Notes: generated from the sequence alone by a model not told the origin. Shown: positions 1 through 8,287, counted from the first letter of the stretch. The stretch: 36,371 nt of DNA from Proteiniphilum sp. UBA4084 (GCA_002383605.1 DFYK01000041.1:1-36371); one strand, 5' to 3'. Translations and numbers: made by a program.

Positions 1-587
1 ATGTCGAGGTGGTTTGTCGGCTCGTCGAGTAACAGCACATCCGGTGCCTGCAGCAAAATCTTCGCCAACTCAATGCGCATGCGCCAGCCACCACTGAACT
101 CATGCGTGGGCCGGTCAAAATCGCTTCGTAGAAAGCCCAGCCCCATCAGTGTCTTCTCCACCTCCGCCTCGAAATTGTGGATGCCCGACATTTGTAGCAG
201 CTCCTGTAGGTCCGTTGCCCGCTCAATGATGGCCTGATAAGCTTCCGACGCATAGTCGGTCCGCTCTGCCATTTCCCGGTGCAGCTCCTCCATCTCTCTT
301 TCCATCTTCTGCAGATGATCAAAAGCTTTGGAGGCCTCCTCCTTCACCGTGCCCTGGTCGTTCAACTTCATCTGCTGCGGCAGGTACCCCACCGACACTT
401 CCCTGGGATAGGAGATGTTGCCGTATGTGGGTTGCTGCAGGCCGGCCATGATCTTGAGCAGGGTCGATTTGCCTGCCCCGTTCTTGCCGACCAGCGCCAC
501 ACGCTCATTTTTATTTAACACGAACGATATCCGGTCGAGTAGGGTAAAGCCCCCGAATTCGACGGTGATATTTTCGATAGAAACCAT
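1..587 (-). CDS. ABC-F family ATP-binding protein, N-terminal part (cut by window edge)
   Basis: The first 195 codons of a soluble ABC-F ATPase are visible, starting at the ATG at 587 and running off the window. The first nucleotide-binding domain is nearly complete: Walker A GKNGAGKST near residue 40, signature FSGGWRMRIELAKILL and Walker B LLLDEPTNHLD at the window edge. The DEPTNHLD form of Walker B is characteristic of ABC-F proteins, which have two fused ATPase domains and no membrane segments. Family members act on the ribosome as translation factors or antibiotic-protection proteins; which one this is cannot be told from the N-terminal half. The gene is divergent from the helicase at 915. 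The 327-bp gap holds a heptad repeat array. Confidence 0.93.
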   Translation of the reverse strand, partial: MVSIENITVEFGGFTLLDRISFVLNKNERVALVGKNGAGKSTLLKIMAGLQQPTYGNISYPREVSVGYLPQQMKLNDQGTVKEEASKAFDHLQKMEREMEELHREMAERTDYASEAYQAIIERATDLQELLQMSGIHNFEAEVEKTLMGLGFLRSDFDRPTHEFSGGWRMRIELAKILLQAPDVLLLDEPTNHLD

Positions 588-648
588 TTTCTCAAGTTTT
601 GTGCATGCAAAGGAAATGCTTTTTGGGGGACTATGAAAATTTTTTTAG

Positions 649-704
649 CGGTCAGGATTCAGGATTCAGCGGTCAGCGGTCAGCTTTTAGCTTTCAGCGG
701 TTGG
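649..704 (+). repeat. Heptanucleotide (NNNTCAG)n array, 8 units
   Basis: Eight consecutive 7-base words run without gaps: cggtcag, gattcag, gattcag, cggtcag, cggtcag, cttttag, ctttcag, cggttgg. The first three bases vary while TCAG is mostly constant. The array is preceded by a T-run ending in TTTTTAG. It lies in the divergent ABC-F/helicase intergenic region. Related arrays occur in several later gaps. A period of 7 is incompatible with a conserved reading frame. Confidence 0.85.
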
Positions 705-718
705 AGTAAAGGTGATAA

Positions 719-749
719 TTGGATAATTGAGAACTTTTAATTAACTTTG
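719..749 (+). promoter_or_regulatory. Predicted Bacteroidetes promoter for the DEAD-box helicase
   Basis: TAACTTTG at 742-749 is a perfect match to the Bacteroidetes -7 consensus TAnnTTTG. A TTG at 719-721 sits 20 bases upstream, matching the usual -33 position. Transcription would start near 756, leaving a leader of about 160 bases before the ATG at 915. Confidence 0.55.
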
Positions 750-756
750 TCCCCGG

Positions 757-914
757 TAACATTTTGTGTTGGTTCTGACTCATACAGTTTTCCCCCACCA
801 TTTGTTAAATAAGGCCGTTTTAAGCAAATCAAGGTTGGCGATTGATCGCTGCCGATGCGGGAAAACGGAAATCAACAACCGCTGTTCCTTTATGGTACAG
901 CATAAATTTATTAG
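757..914 (+). promoter_or_regulatory. Long 5' leader of the DEAD-box helicase
   Basis: The stretch between the predicted promoter and the helicase start has no open reading frame of note. It ends in a small stem-loop, GCTGT (881-885) pairing with ACAGC (897-901) plus two inner C-G pairs, just before the start codon. Long structured leaders are typical of cold-regulated RNA helicase genes in other bacteria; that this one works that way is inference. Confidence 0.35.
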
Positions 915-2036
915 ATGACATTTAGAGAATTAGAAATTATTGAGCCCATAATCAAGGCGCTTGAAGAAAAAGGATACACCACACCCACCCCCATACAGGA
1001 ACAAGCCATTCTGCCGGCACTGCGCAATCGCGACATACTGGGACTGGCACAAACAGGCACCGGAAAGACGGCCGCCTTTGCACTTCCCATCATTCAACAA
1101 CTCTATCAGGATAAGAGCCATGGAAAGAGAAGAGAGATCAAAGCTCTGATTCTCACACCTACCCGTGAACTGGCCATCCAGATCGACGACAGCCTGCGGG
1201 AGTACACAACGTACACCGGTATCCGGCACTGCGTGATCTATGGCGGTGTGAAACAACATGCACAGGTCAGCGCGCTGAAGAATGGCGTCGACATCCTGGT
1301 TGCCACGCCGGGCCGTCTGCTCGACCTCATTGGCCAGCGTTATATCAGCCTGCATGCCATCCGCCACTTTGTGCTGGATGAAGCAGACCGGATGCTCGAC
1401 ATGGGATTCATTCACGACATCAAGCGACTGCTGCCACTGCTTCCGCGTGTGAAGCAAACGCTCTTCTTCTCGGCCACCATGCCCGCTTCCATCGCTACAC
1501 TCTCGCGCTCCATACTGCATGATCCGGTGAGGGTGGAGGTCAATCCCACATCCTCGGTCGTGGACACCATTGAGCAGTATATCTACTACGTTGAAAAACT
1601 GGAGAAGAAGGATCTGCTGATCGACCTGCTGAAGAAGGAAAAACAGAAATCGGTGCTGGTCTTCTCCCGCACGAAACATGGGGCCGACAAGATTGCCCGG
1701 GTACTCACAAAAGCCGGTATCGGCAGCGAGGCAATTCATGGTAACAAGTCGCAAAACGCCCGCCAGCGCGCACTCACCAATTTCAAGTCGCACGAAACAA
1801 GGGTACTCATTGCCACCGACATTGCCGCACGCGGCATCGACATCGATCAACTGGATATGGTAATCAACTACGATCTGCCCGATGTGGCGGAGACCTATGT
1901 ACACCGTATCGGACGTACAGGACGGGCGGGAAACAGCGGCATGGCACTCACTTTCTGTGCTACCGACGAGCAGCCGATGTTGAAGGATATTCAAAAGCTG
2001 ACCGGCAGGGTGTTGAAAAAGGCGGCGGGATATTGA
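915..2036 (+). CDS. DEAD-box ATP-dependent RNA helicase (RhlE-like)
   Basis: A 373-residue superfamily 2 helicase that unwinds RNA duplexes in ribosome assembly or RNA decay. All core motifs are present: a Q-motif near residues 23-28, motif I AQTGTGKT at 45-52, PTRELA at 82-87, TPGR at 131-134, DEAD at 155-158, SAT at 186-188 and motif VI HRIGRTGR at 330-337. The protein ends soon after the second RecA domain and lacks the long basic tail of CsdA/DeaD, which points to the RhlE-like group. A cold-shock-domain gene follows after 119 bp in the same direction. This pairing suggests a shared role in RNA metabolism at low temperature. The ATG is placed by the canonical N-terminus before the Q-motif. 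Confidence 0.95.
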   Translation: MTFRELEIIEPIIKALEEKGYTTPTPIQEQAILPALRNRDILGLAQTGTGKTAAFALPIIQQLYQDKSHGKRREIKALILTPTRELAIQIDDSLREYTTYTGIRHCVIYGGVKQHAQVSALKNGVDILVATPGRLLDLIGQRYISLHAIRHFVLDEADRMLDMGFIHDIKRLLPLLPRVKQTLFFSATMPASIATLSRSILHDPVRVEVNPTSSVVDTIEQYIYYVEKLEKKDLLIDLLKKEKQKSVLVFSRTKHGADKIARVLTKAGIGSEAIHGNKSQNARQRALTNFKSHETRVLIATDIAARGIDIDQLDMVINYDLPDVAETYVHRIGRTGRAGNSGMALTFCATDEQPMLKDIQKLTGRVLKKAAGY

Positions 2037-2155
2037 TAATCAACATTATTTTGCGTAACTTTATACCGCTAAAATAGTCCATCTGCTGCATACATTTACT
2101 GTAGTGGGTTACCGACTGTGTTACATCAAATTTCCTAAAAACTATACACATTTAA

Positions 2156-2602
2156 ATGGCAAAATCAAATTCATTTCACAAAAAAGAGGTTGAGAAGAAC
2201 AAACAGCAGAAGAAAAAAGAAAAATTACAGCGCAAGGAAGAGCGCAAGCAGCAGGGTGTCAGCTCCTTTGAGGATATGATTGCCTATGTGGATATCAATG
2301 GCGTGATCGTCGATGAGCCCCCTGTACCTACCAAAGCGGAAGAGATTGAACTGGAGGACATCGAAGTATCGGTACCTCGCAAGGAAGTCGAAGAAGAGGT
2401 GGAAGACCCCACCGGACGGGTTGACTTCTTCGATGAGAGCCGTGGCTTTGGCTTCATCAAGGAGAAAGACAGTGTCAACAAATACTTTTTTCATAAGAGC
2501 AATGCCGAGGAGGGAATTCAGGAAGATCACATGGTCACCTACCGGCTCGAACGCGGTCCCAAGGGAATGAATGCCGTGGATGTGAAAATCATCCGTTCAT
2601 AA
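2156..2602 (+). CDS. Cold-shock-domain protein with basic N-terminal extension
   Basis: A 148-residue protein with two parts. Residues 1-35 are very rich in Lys, Glu and Gln and probably form a charged helix. Residues ~86-148 form a cold-shock domain with an RNP1-like RGFGFI and an RNP2-like YFFHKS, both nucleic-acid-binding motifs. An acidic linker of roughly 50 residues separates them. Classical Csp proteins are ~70 residues, so the extension roughly doubles the length; this architecture is seen in other Bacteroidetes. Likely an RNA-binding partner of the helicase upstream. A weak -7-like TAACTTTA lies at 2056-2063, so it may have its own promoter. Transcription ends at a strong shared terminator immediately after the stop codon. 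Confidence 0.88.
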   Translation: MAKSNSFHKKEVEKNKQQKKKEKLQRKEERKQQGVSSFEDMIAYVDINGVIVDEPPVPTKAEEIELEDIEVSVPRKEVEEEVEDPTGRVDFFDESRGFGFIKEKDSVNKYFFHKSNAEEGIQEDHMVTYRLERGPKGMNAVDVKIIRS

Positions 2603-2640
2603 AACAAAAAACTCCGGAAGTCCCGGAGTTTTTTGTTTTA
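2600..2640. terminator. Bidirectional intrinsic terminator between cold-shock gene and hisS
   Basis: A perfect 17-bp stem: arm 2601-2617 (A-rich, ending ACTCCGG), loop 2618-2622, arm 2623-2639 (CCGGAGT then T-rich). The A-run and T-run flanks make it work on both strands. The hairpin overlaps the stop codons of both convergent genes (2600-2602 and 2638-2640). Confidence 0.92.
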
Positions 2641-4008
2641 TATTGTTCCCTTGCCGACGATTACCACCACTTCGTCTTGTGAAACGCTTTTTTGATCTCC
2701 CGTCTGCATATTTTTCAGCGTGATTGTTCCCTCCTTCATCTCCTTCTCGCCCACCATTGCCACAAACGGAATGTGGTTGCTGTCGGCATAAGAGAGTTGC
2801 TTCTTCATCTTGGTCGCCTCGGGATAGAGCTCGCAGCTGATGCCTGCACGCCGCAACTGTGTAATTACCGGCAGCAGGTAATCTGCCTCCCGCTCACCGA
2901 AGTTCACAAAGAGCAGATCGCTGTCCTGTGCGAAGCTCTCCGGAAAGCGGTTCAGCTGATTCAGCACATCATAGATCCTGTCCGCCCCGAACGAGATACC
3001 CACCCCCGATACGCCAGGCAGGCCGAAGATGCCGGTCAGGTTGTCATACCTGCCGCCGCCCGTGATGCTTCCGATCTCTACATCCAGCGCCTTCACTTCG
3101 ATGATAGCTCCGGTGTAGTAGTTCAGTCCCCGCGCCAGTGTCAGGTCGAGTGTCACTTCATTATTCAGGGTAAGTTTATTAGCCTTCCCAAAGATGAAGG
3201 CCATCTCATCCAACCCTTTCAGCCCGGTCTCAGAGGCGGCAATCACCTCCCGCAGTCGGAATAGTTTCTCTTCCATGGTTCCGCTCAGCATCAGGATGGG
3301 TTGCAGCCTTTCGATGGCCGTACGGGCGATCCCTTTCGCTTCCAGCTCCTCATTCACCTGCTTCAGGCCAATTTTATCCAGCTTATCGATGGCCACGGTG
3401 ATGTCGGTGATCTTGTCCGCCTCGCCAATGATCTCCGCAATGCCCGAGAGTATCTTACGGTTGTTCAGCTTCACCTGTACCCTGATGCCCAGGCGGGTGA
3501 ATACCTCATCCATGATCTGTATCAGTTCCACCTCATTCAACAGCGAATCCGACCCCACGATATCGGCATCACATTGAAAAAACTCGCGGTAACGCCCCTT
3601 CTGTGGTCGGTCGGCACGCCATACGGGCTGAATCTGAAAACGTTTGAAGGGGAAGGTGATTTCGTTGCGGTGCATCACCACATAGCGAGCGAAGGGGACG
3701 GTGAGATCATACCGCAATCCCTTCTCCGATATCTTGTTGGCTGTCTTCACTGAATTTCCTTCGGCAAGGTCGTCGCCGTTCATGGAAGAGAGGAAGTCGC
3801 CCGAGTTCAGTATCTTGAACAGCAGCTTGTCACCTTCCTCGCCATATTTTCCCATCAGCGTCGACAGGTTTTCCATCGCCGGCGTCTCAATCTGCCGGAA
3901 GCCATAGAGGCGGTAGACCTCCCTGATGGTGTCAAATATATAATTGCGGCGGGCCATCTCCATGGGGGAGAAGTCGCGCGTACCTTTGGGTATCGAGGGC
4001 TTTTGCAT
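2638..4008 (-). CDS. hisS: Histidyl-tRNA synthetase
   Basis: A 456-residue class II aminoacyl-tRNA synthetase that charges tRNA-His. The N-terminus IPKGTRDFSP is typical of HisRS. Motif 2 appears as YREFFQCDADIVG and the histidine-binding signature as LARGLNYYTG. The C-terminal ~90 residues form the anticodon-binding domain. The length fits Bacteroidales HisS. The start is the ATG just upstream of the conserved IPKGTRD; a perfect -7 element lies 23 bases further upstream. Single-gene unit ended by the shared terminator. Confidence 0.97.
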   Translation of the reverse strand: MQKPSIPKGTRDFSPMEMARRNYIFDTIREVYRLYGFRQIETPAMENLSTLMGKYGEEGDKLLFKILNSGDFLSSMNGDDLAEGNSVKTANKISEKGLRYDLTVPFARYVVMHRNEITFPFKRFQIQPVWRADRPQKGRYREFFQCDADIVGSDSLLNEVELIQIMDEVFTRLGIRVQVKLNNRKILSGIAEIIGEADKITDITVAIDKLDKIGLKQVNEELEAKGIARTAIERLQPILMLSGTMEEKLFRLREVIAASETGLKGLDEMAFIFGKANKLTLNNEVTLDLTLARGLNYYTGAIIEVKALDVEIGSITGGGRYDNLTGIFGLPGVSGVGISFGADRIYDVLNQLNRFPESFAQDSDLLFVNFGEREADYLLPVITQLRRAGISCELYPEATKMKKQLSYADSNHIPFVAMVGEKEMKEGTITLKNMQTGDQKSVSQDEVVVIVGKGTI

Positions 4009-4030
4009 CGTTTTTTTTGTTACTGGGATG

Positions 4031-4038
4031 CAAAGTTA
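4031..4038 (-). promoter_or_regulatory. -7 promoter element of hisS
   Basis: On the minus strand this reads TAACTTTG, a perfect TAnnTTTG. It lies 23 bases before the hisS ATG. The position where a -33 element would sit (~4058) falls inside the adjoining heptad repeats. Confidence 0.5.
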
Positions 4039-4048
4039 ATAAAAAAAG

Positions 4049-4138
4049 CGATCAGCGATCAGCTTCGGTAGTGAAAGCTTGACAGAGACAGCGGTATGCA
4101 AGGGAAATAGCTGTCAGGAATCAGGAGTCAGCTATCAG
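4049..4138 (+). repeat. Heptanucleotide (NNNTCAG)n arrays, two blocks
   Basis: Block one is cgatcag, cgatcag followed by CTTCGG (4049-4069). Block two is ctgtcag, gaatcag, gagtcag, ctatcag followed by CTTTGG (4111-4144). Same 7-base period and same TCAG core as the arrays at 649, 5750 and 10124. Block two is copied once more by the 76-bp tandem duplication described separately. Confidence 0.8.
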
Positions 4139-4254
4139 CTTTGGTGGAACAATGGTTGAACATGCAGCCGTATGCAAGGAAAATAGCTGTCAGGAATCAG
4201 GAGTCAGCTATCAGCTTTGGTGGAACAATGGTTGAACATGCAGCCGTATGCAAG
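4095..4254 (+). repeat. 76-bp tandem duplication containing heptad repeats
   Basis: Two consecutive 76-bp units (4095-4170 and 4171-4246) differ at one base (g at 4104, a at 4180). The first eight bases of a third unit, TATGCAAG, follow at 4247-4254. Each unit contains one heptad block. The near identity means the duplication is recent, or was produced during sequencing or assembly. Confidence 0.95.
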
Positions 4255-4261
4255 TAATCAT

Positions 4262-4292
4262 CACATTAGCACATTAGCACATTAGTACATTA
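4262..4292 (+). repeat. 8-bp tandem repeat CACATTAG, ~3.9 copies
   Basis: Three copies of CACATTAG plus TACATTA run head to tail, ending 14 bp before the phoH stop codon. A simple-sequence repeat with no evident function. Confidence 0.85.
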
Positions 4293-4305
4293 ACTAATCA
4301 TCACA

Positions 4306-5733
4306 TCAAAGAAGATTGCTTGCCAGTTCCGAGAGTTCGCTTCGTTCCCCCTTCACCAGGTTCACATGGCCGAATATCTGCTGTCCCCGCATCTTGTCAA
4401 TCATGTAAGCCAGGCCGTTTGACTGCATGTCGAGATAGGGAGAGTCGATTTGTTGCAAGTCGCCCGTGAACACCATCTTGGTTCCTTCCCCGGCGCGTGT
4501 GATGATCGTTTTCACTTCGTGTGGCGTCAGGTTCTGTGCCTCGTCGATGATACAGAAGGTCTCGCTGAGGCTTCTGCCGCGAATGAAAGCCAGCGCCTCA
4601 ATCTCCAGCTGTCCCGTCTTCTGCATCTCCTCAATCGCGCGAAGGTCGGAGCTATTTTGCCCGAGGTGTTGTTTAATCACATTCAGGTTGTCGAACAACG
4701 GTTGCATGTAGGGTGCAATCTTCTGTTTCTCATCTCCTGGCAAGTAGCCGAGATCCTTGTTCGACAGCGAGACGATGGGTCTTGCAAGCAGTATCTGGCT
4801 GTAGGTTTTATTTTGCCTGAGTGCCGACGCCAGTGCCAACAACGTCTTTCCGGTGCCCGCCTTACCGGTGAGACCCACCAGCTTCACTTCCGGATCGTTT
4901 AGCACCTCAAAGGCAAAGGCCTGCTCTGCATTGCGCGGCTGTATACCGAAGTTGTTCTCCTTCTCTACCTTCTTTACCTTTTGCGAGAACGGGTTGTAGC
5001 GCGCCAGCACACTGTTGCGTTCACTTTTCATGATAAAGCACTGGTTGGGTTCGGGTTGTGTCTCAAAGGTAATCTCCTCCACATCCACACCTGCCGGCTG
5101 GGCATAGATCTTGTCGATAAGCTCCGGGTTCACCCCTTCAATCACCACTTCGCCCTGATCGAATATGTCAATGTTGGTCACCTTGTCGTTGATATAGTCT
5201 TCCGCCGTCATCCCCAGTGAGCGGGCTTTCATGCGCAGGTTGATGTCTTTCGATACCAGGATGGTCTTCATCTCCGGATGTTTTTCCGCGATATCGGCCA
5301 CCACAGTAAGGATGCGGTTGTCGGGTATCTTTTCCGGAAATGCGTCATTGATGCGTTTGTTGTCGCGCGATCCGTTCACAATGTACAGTTTCCCTTTGCC
5401 CACGCCAAGGTCGGCACCATTGGTGAAGAGGTCGTCGTCGGTAATCAGGTCCAGCTCCCGCACAAAGGCACGGGCGTTGAAGTTGATCTGGTCACTTCCT
5501 TTTTTGAACTTGTCCAGCTCCTCCAGCACCATAAAAGGAATATAAATATCATTCTCCTCGAAGTTGTCCAGACAGTTATAATCATGCAGGATCACGTTGG
5601 TGTCGAGGATAAAGTTTTTCTTGGCCCCTGCGACGCTGTTTTTACGGCGCCTGGTTGTACCCGTTTTCGTAGAAGTAGAATTGGTAGAGGTGCTCTTTTT
5701 GGTTTTCTCTTCGTTCTTTTCGGAAGTTGTCAT
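4306..5733 (-). CDS. PIN-PhoH fusion ATPase/ribonuclease
   Basis: A 475-residue cytoplasmic protein joining two domains. After a Thr/Ser/Lys-rich leader (1-38), the PIN nuclease-like domain begins with FILDTNVILHD (acidic Asp44). The PhoH P-loop domain has Walker A GKAGTGKT at 290-297, IIDEAQN as Walker B and TGDLQQID as a later motif. PhoH2-type proteins combine a PIN ribonuclease with a PhoH helicase-like ATPase, and actinobacterial homologues unwind and cut RNA. The longer E. coli-style name PhoH covers only the ATPase part. Its gene is divergent from the M3 peptidase gene, with a gap full of heptad repeats. No partner gene is evident. Confidence 0.93.
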   Translation of the reverse strand: MTTSEKNEEKTKKSTSTNSTSTKTGTTRRRKNSVAGAKKNFILDTNVILHDYNCLDNFEENDIYIPFMVLEELDKFKKGSDQINFNARAFVRELDLITDDDLFTNGADLGVGKGKLYIVNGSRDNKRINDAFPEKIPDNRILTVVADIAEKHPEMKTILVSKDINLRMKARSLGMTAEDYINDKVTNIDIFDQGEVVIEGVNPELIDKIYAQPAGVDVEEITFETQPEPNQCFIMKSERNSVLARYNPFSQKVKKVEKENNFGIQPRNAEQAFAFEVLNDPEVKLVGLTGKAGTGKTLLALASALRQNKTYSQILLARPIVSLSNKDLGYLPGDEKQKIAPYMQPLFDNLNVIKQHLGQNSSDLRAIEEMQKTGQLEIEALAFIRGRSLSETFCIIDEAQNLTPHEVKTIITRAGEGTKMVFTGDLQQIDSPYLDMQSNGLAYMIDKMRGQQIFGHVNLVKGERSELSELASNLL

Positions 5734-5749
5734 ATTTTTAAATTTTAAG

Positions 5750-5885
5750 CGTTCAGCTGTCAGCTATCAGCTTTCAGCTCTTTAGAAACAAAGTTTTTAC
5801 ATTCAGCGGCATGTTTTAAGCGTTCAGGTGTCAGCTCTTTTCGAGAAAGCTTGATAATTTCAGCGGTTTGCAAATTGGCTATCAG
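5750..5885 (+). repeat. Heptanucleotide arrays, forward orientation
   Basis: Cgttcag, ctgtcag, ctatcag, ctttcag at 5750-5777; cgttcag, gtgtcag at 5821-5834; a single ctatcag at 5879-5885. The first two blocks are each introduced by TTTTAAG and all are followed by CTC or CTT. The rest of this 374-bp divergent gap is AT-rich with no coding potential seen. Confidence 0.8.
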
Positions 5886-5966
5886 CTTTTTATCTTTTAT
5901 TTTTTATCTTTCAGTGATGAGTCCTTCTCTTGACCGCTTGATCTAACACCAGCCCCACTACCGGAA

Positions 5967-6046
5967 CTGACAGCCGACCGCTATTTCCGCTGCCCTTGCC
6001 AATCTTTCACTGTCCAAGCTGACAGCTGATCGCTGAATCCTGAAAG
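5967..6046 (-). repeat. Heptanucleotide arrays, reverse orientation
   Basis: The same repeat on the other strand (CTGANNN): ctgacag, ccgaccg at 5967-5980 and ctgacag, ctgatcg, ctgaatc, ctgaaag at 6019-6046. Read on the minus strand the second block begins TTAG and ends with TCAGCTT, like the forward blocks. It faces the forward block at 5750-5777, so the transcript of this gap could form a long imperfect hairpin. Confidence 0.78.
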
Positions 6047-6064
6047 CTAATAAAATTTTTTCAG

Positions 6065-6072
6065 TATCTTTG
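6065..6072 (+). promoter_or_regulatory. -7 promoter element of the M3 peptidase gene
   Basis: TATCTTTG, a perfect TAnnTTTG, 35 bases before the ATG at 6108. No clear -33 TTG is visible; that region is occupied by the reverse heptad array. Confidence 0.45.
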
Positions 6073-6107
6073 TTGGCATGATGTTCCCGCAAATGTAAAG
6101 AAAATTT

Positions 6108-8198
6108 ATGAAGAAAACTCTTATAACCATTTTTTCTGTGATGATGATGATAACCGCGACAGCAGAGGAGAACCCCTTCTTCCTCCCTTTTAATACGCCG
6201 CACGGCACGGCACCGTTCAACGAAATAAAGATAACACATTACGAACCAGCTTTTGAGAAAGCGATGACGGAGCACCAGGCAGAGATCGACCGCATCACCG
6301 TCAACCCTGCTGCACCCACCTTTGAGAACACCATCGCGGCGATGGAGTACTCAGGTGAAATGCTGAACCGTGTGAGCAGCGTCTTCTTTAATCTCCTCGG
6401 CTCAGAGAGCAACGATGAGATGATGGAAATCTCGCAGCGGCTCAGTCCGAAGCTGTCGGAACACAGCAACAACATCAACCTCAACGAAGCGCTGTTTAAA
6501 CGTGTAAAAGCAGTTTATGATGCACGCCACACCTCGGGCCTCACACCGGAGCAGATCCGCCTCACGGAGAAGTACTACGAAGGATTCGAGAACAGCGGCG
6601 CCACGCTCTCAACCGAAGGCAAGGAGAAGTACCGCACCCTCTCAATGGAGCTTAGCAAGGCGACGCTCGACTTCGGACAGAACAACCTGCGTGAGACCAA
6701 TGCTTATGAGATGCTGCTTACCGATGAGGCCGACCTGGCGGGACTGCCCGCAATCGTGACCGATGCCGCAGCAGCCAAAGCAAAATCGAAGAGTAGGGAA
6801 GGATGGCTGATCGACCTCTCCGCACCCAGCTACATCGGCTTCATGAAATATTCTAACCGGCGCGACCTGCGCAAGAAACTTTACATGGCCTATAACACCA
6901 AGGGAGTGAACGGGGGAGACTACGACAACCGGGAGCTCGTCCGCCATATCGTCAATCTCCGCCGCGAAATCGCTAACCTGCTCGGTTATAAGAGCTATTC
7001 CGACTATGTACTGAAGAACCGCATGGCGAAGAACGCTGAAAACGTGTTCGGCCTACTCGACCGGCTGGCAACCGCTTTCGGCCCTGTCGCCCGCGACGAG
7101 ATGAAGGCGGTGGGGGCATTTGCCACTGAAATGGAGGGAAAGCCTGTCGATTTACAACCGTGGGACTGGAGCTTCTATGCCGATAAGCTGAAGGACGATC
7201 GTTACGGCGTGAACGACGAGATGACCCGTCCCTACTTCGAACTGGAACATGTGAAGAAGGGAGTCTTCGGACTGGCAACCTCCCTCTATGGGTTGCAGTT
7301 TGTGCCCAACCCCGACATACAGGTTTACCACCCCGAGGTGGAGGCATTCGACGTCCTCGATGAAGAAGGACAATTCCTTTCCGTGCTCTATACTGATTTC
7401 CACCCGCGCGACGGAAAACGCTCCGGCGCCTGGATGTCCTCCTTTAAGAGCCAGTACATAAAGAATGGCACCGACAGCCGTCCCCATATCACCATCGTGA
7501 TGAATTTCACCCGGCCCACCGCCACCAAACCGGCTCTGCTCACCTTCGACGAGGTGGAGACATTCCTCCACGAATTTGGCCACGCCCTGCACGGCATGCT
7601 CTCGCGCAGTACCTATGAAACCCTCTCCGGCACATCAGTCTATCGCGACTTCGTGGAGTTGCCCTCACACATCATGGAGAACTGGCTCACCGAGAAGGAG
7701 TACCTCGACCGGTTTGCCTTCCACTATGAGACCGGCGAGAAGATGCCCGACACGCTGTTACAGAAGATCATTGATGCCTCCAACTACAATGCGGGATACC
7801 TGACACTGCGTCAGCTTTCCTTTGGCTACCTCGATATGGCCTGGCACTCGCTCACAGAGCCATACAACGGCGATGTGCGCAGTTTCGAGCAGGAAGCCAT
7901 GTCACGCGTGCAGCTGTTGCCGGTAGTGCCCGAGGCCTGTATGTCAACTTCCTTCGGCCACATCTTCTCCGGTGGATATGCCGCAGGTTACTATAGCTAC
8001 AAATGGGCCGAGGTGATGGATGCCGATGCCTTTTCACTCTTTAAGGAGAATGGCATCTTCGACAAGGCTACAGCCGATTCGTTCCGTCGCAATATCCTCG
8101 AACGGGGCAACACCGAAGAACCGATGGAACTCTACAAACGGTTCCGCGGGCGCGAAGCATCAGTGGAGGCGCTGTTGAAAAGAAGCGGAGTAAATTGA
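6108..8198 (+). CDS. Secreted M3 family peptidyl-dipeptidase (Dcp-like)
   Basis: A 696-residue zinc metallopeptidase of family M3. Residues 1-19 form a signal peptide (two Lys, then a hydrophobic stretch ending in TATAEE), so the mature enzyme is probably periplasmic. The HEFGH zinc motif is at 488-492, followed by DFVELPSHIMENW that supplies the third zinc ligand. The C-terminal substrate-binding region includes GHIFSGGYAAGYYSYKW, conserved in Dcp. Dcp removes C-terminal dipeptides from oligopeptides; in a proteolytic anaerobe it would help feed on peptides. Full length for the family. The next gene in the same direction, ddh, has its own -7 element, so this is probably a single-gene unit. 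Confidence 0.93.
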   Translation: MKKTLITIFSVMMMITATAEENPFFLPFNTPHGTAPFNEIKITHYEPAFEKAMTEHQAEIDRITVNPAAPTFENTIAAMEYSGEMLNRVSSVFFNLLGSESNDEMMEISQRLSPKLSEHSNNINLNEALFKRVKAVYDARHTSGLTPEQIRLTEKYYEGFENSGATLSTEGKEKYRTLSMELSKATLDFGQNNLRETNAYEMLLTDEADLAGLPAIVTDAAAAKAKSKSREGWLIDLSAPSYIGFMKYSNRRDLRKKLYMAYNTKGVNGGDYDNRELVRHIVNLRREIANLLGYKSYSDYVLKNRMAKNAENVFGLLDRLATAFGPVARDEMKAVGAFATEMEGKPVDLQPWDWSFYADKLKDDRYGVNDEMTRPYFELEHVKKGVFGLATSLYGLQFVPNPDIQVYHPEVEAFDVLDEEGQFLSVLYTDFHPRDGKRSGAWMSSFKSQYIKNGTDSRPHITIVMNFTRPTATKPALLTFDEVETFLHEFGHALHGMLSRSTYETLSGTSVYRDFVELPSHIMENWLTEKEYLDRFAFHYETGEKMPDTLLQKIIDASNYNAGYLTLRQLSFGYLDMAWHSLTEPYNGDVRSFEQEAMSRVQLLPVVPEACMSTSFGHIFSGGYAAGYYSYKWAEVMDADAFSLFKENGIFDKATADSFRRNILERGNTEEPMELYKRFRGREASVEALLKRSGVN

Positions 8199-8206
8199 AC
8201 CGAAAG

Positions 8207-8213
8207 CTGATCG
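8207..8213 (-). repeat. Isolated heptad CTGATCG
   Basis: A single reverse-orientation heptad, CTGATCG, preceded by GAAAG, in the 89-bp gap after the peptidase gene. It matches words in the larger arrays and may be the remnant of one. Confidence 0.4.
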
Positions 8214-8256
8214 CTAAAAAAACAGCCCTGAAGGTTTATATCTGATTAGTTTTATT

Positions 8257-8264
8257 TATTTTTG
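8257..8264 (+). promoter_or_regulatory. -7 promoter element of ddh
   Basis: TATTTTTG fits TAnnTTTG and lies 23 bases before the ddh ATG. No convincing -33 element is seen. Confidence 0.4.
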
Positions 8265-8287
8265 AACAAATTTAAGAAGATCGCTAT

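Noticed and set aside
649..704. Heptad arrays as CRISPR or insertion sequence ends
   Set aside because: The repeat unit is 7 bases without spacers, and there is no transposase or terminal inverted repeat.
930..1994. A 354-codon open frame on the minus strand opposite the DEAD-box helicase
   Set aside because: It is entirely antisense to a gene with full helicase motifs, and its translation shows no recognisable domain.
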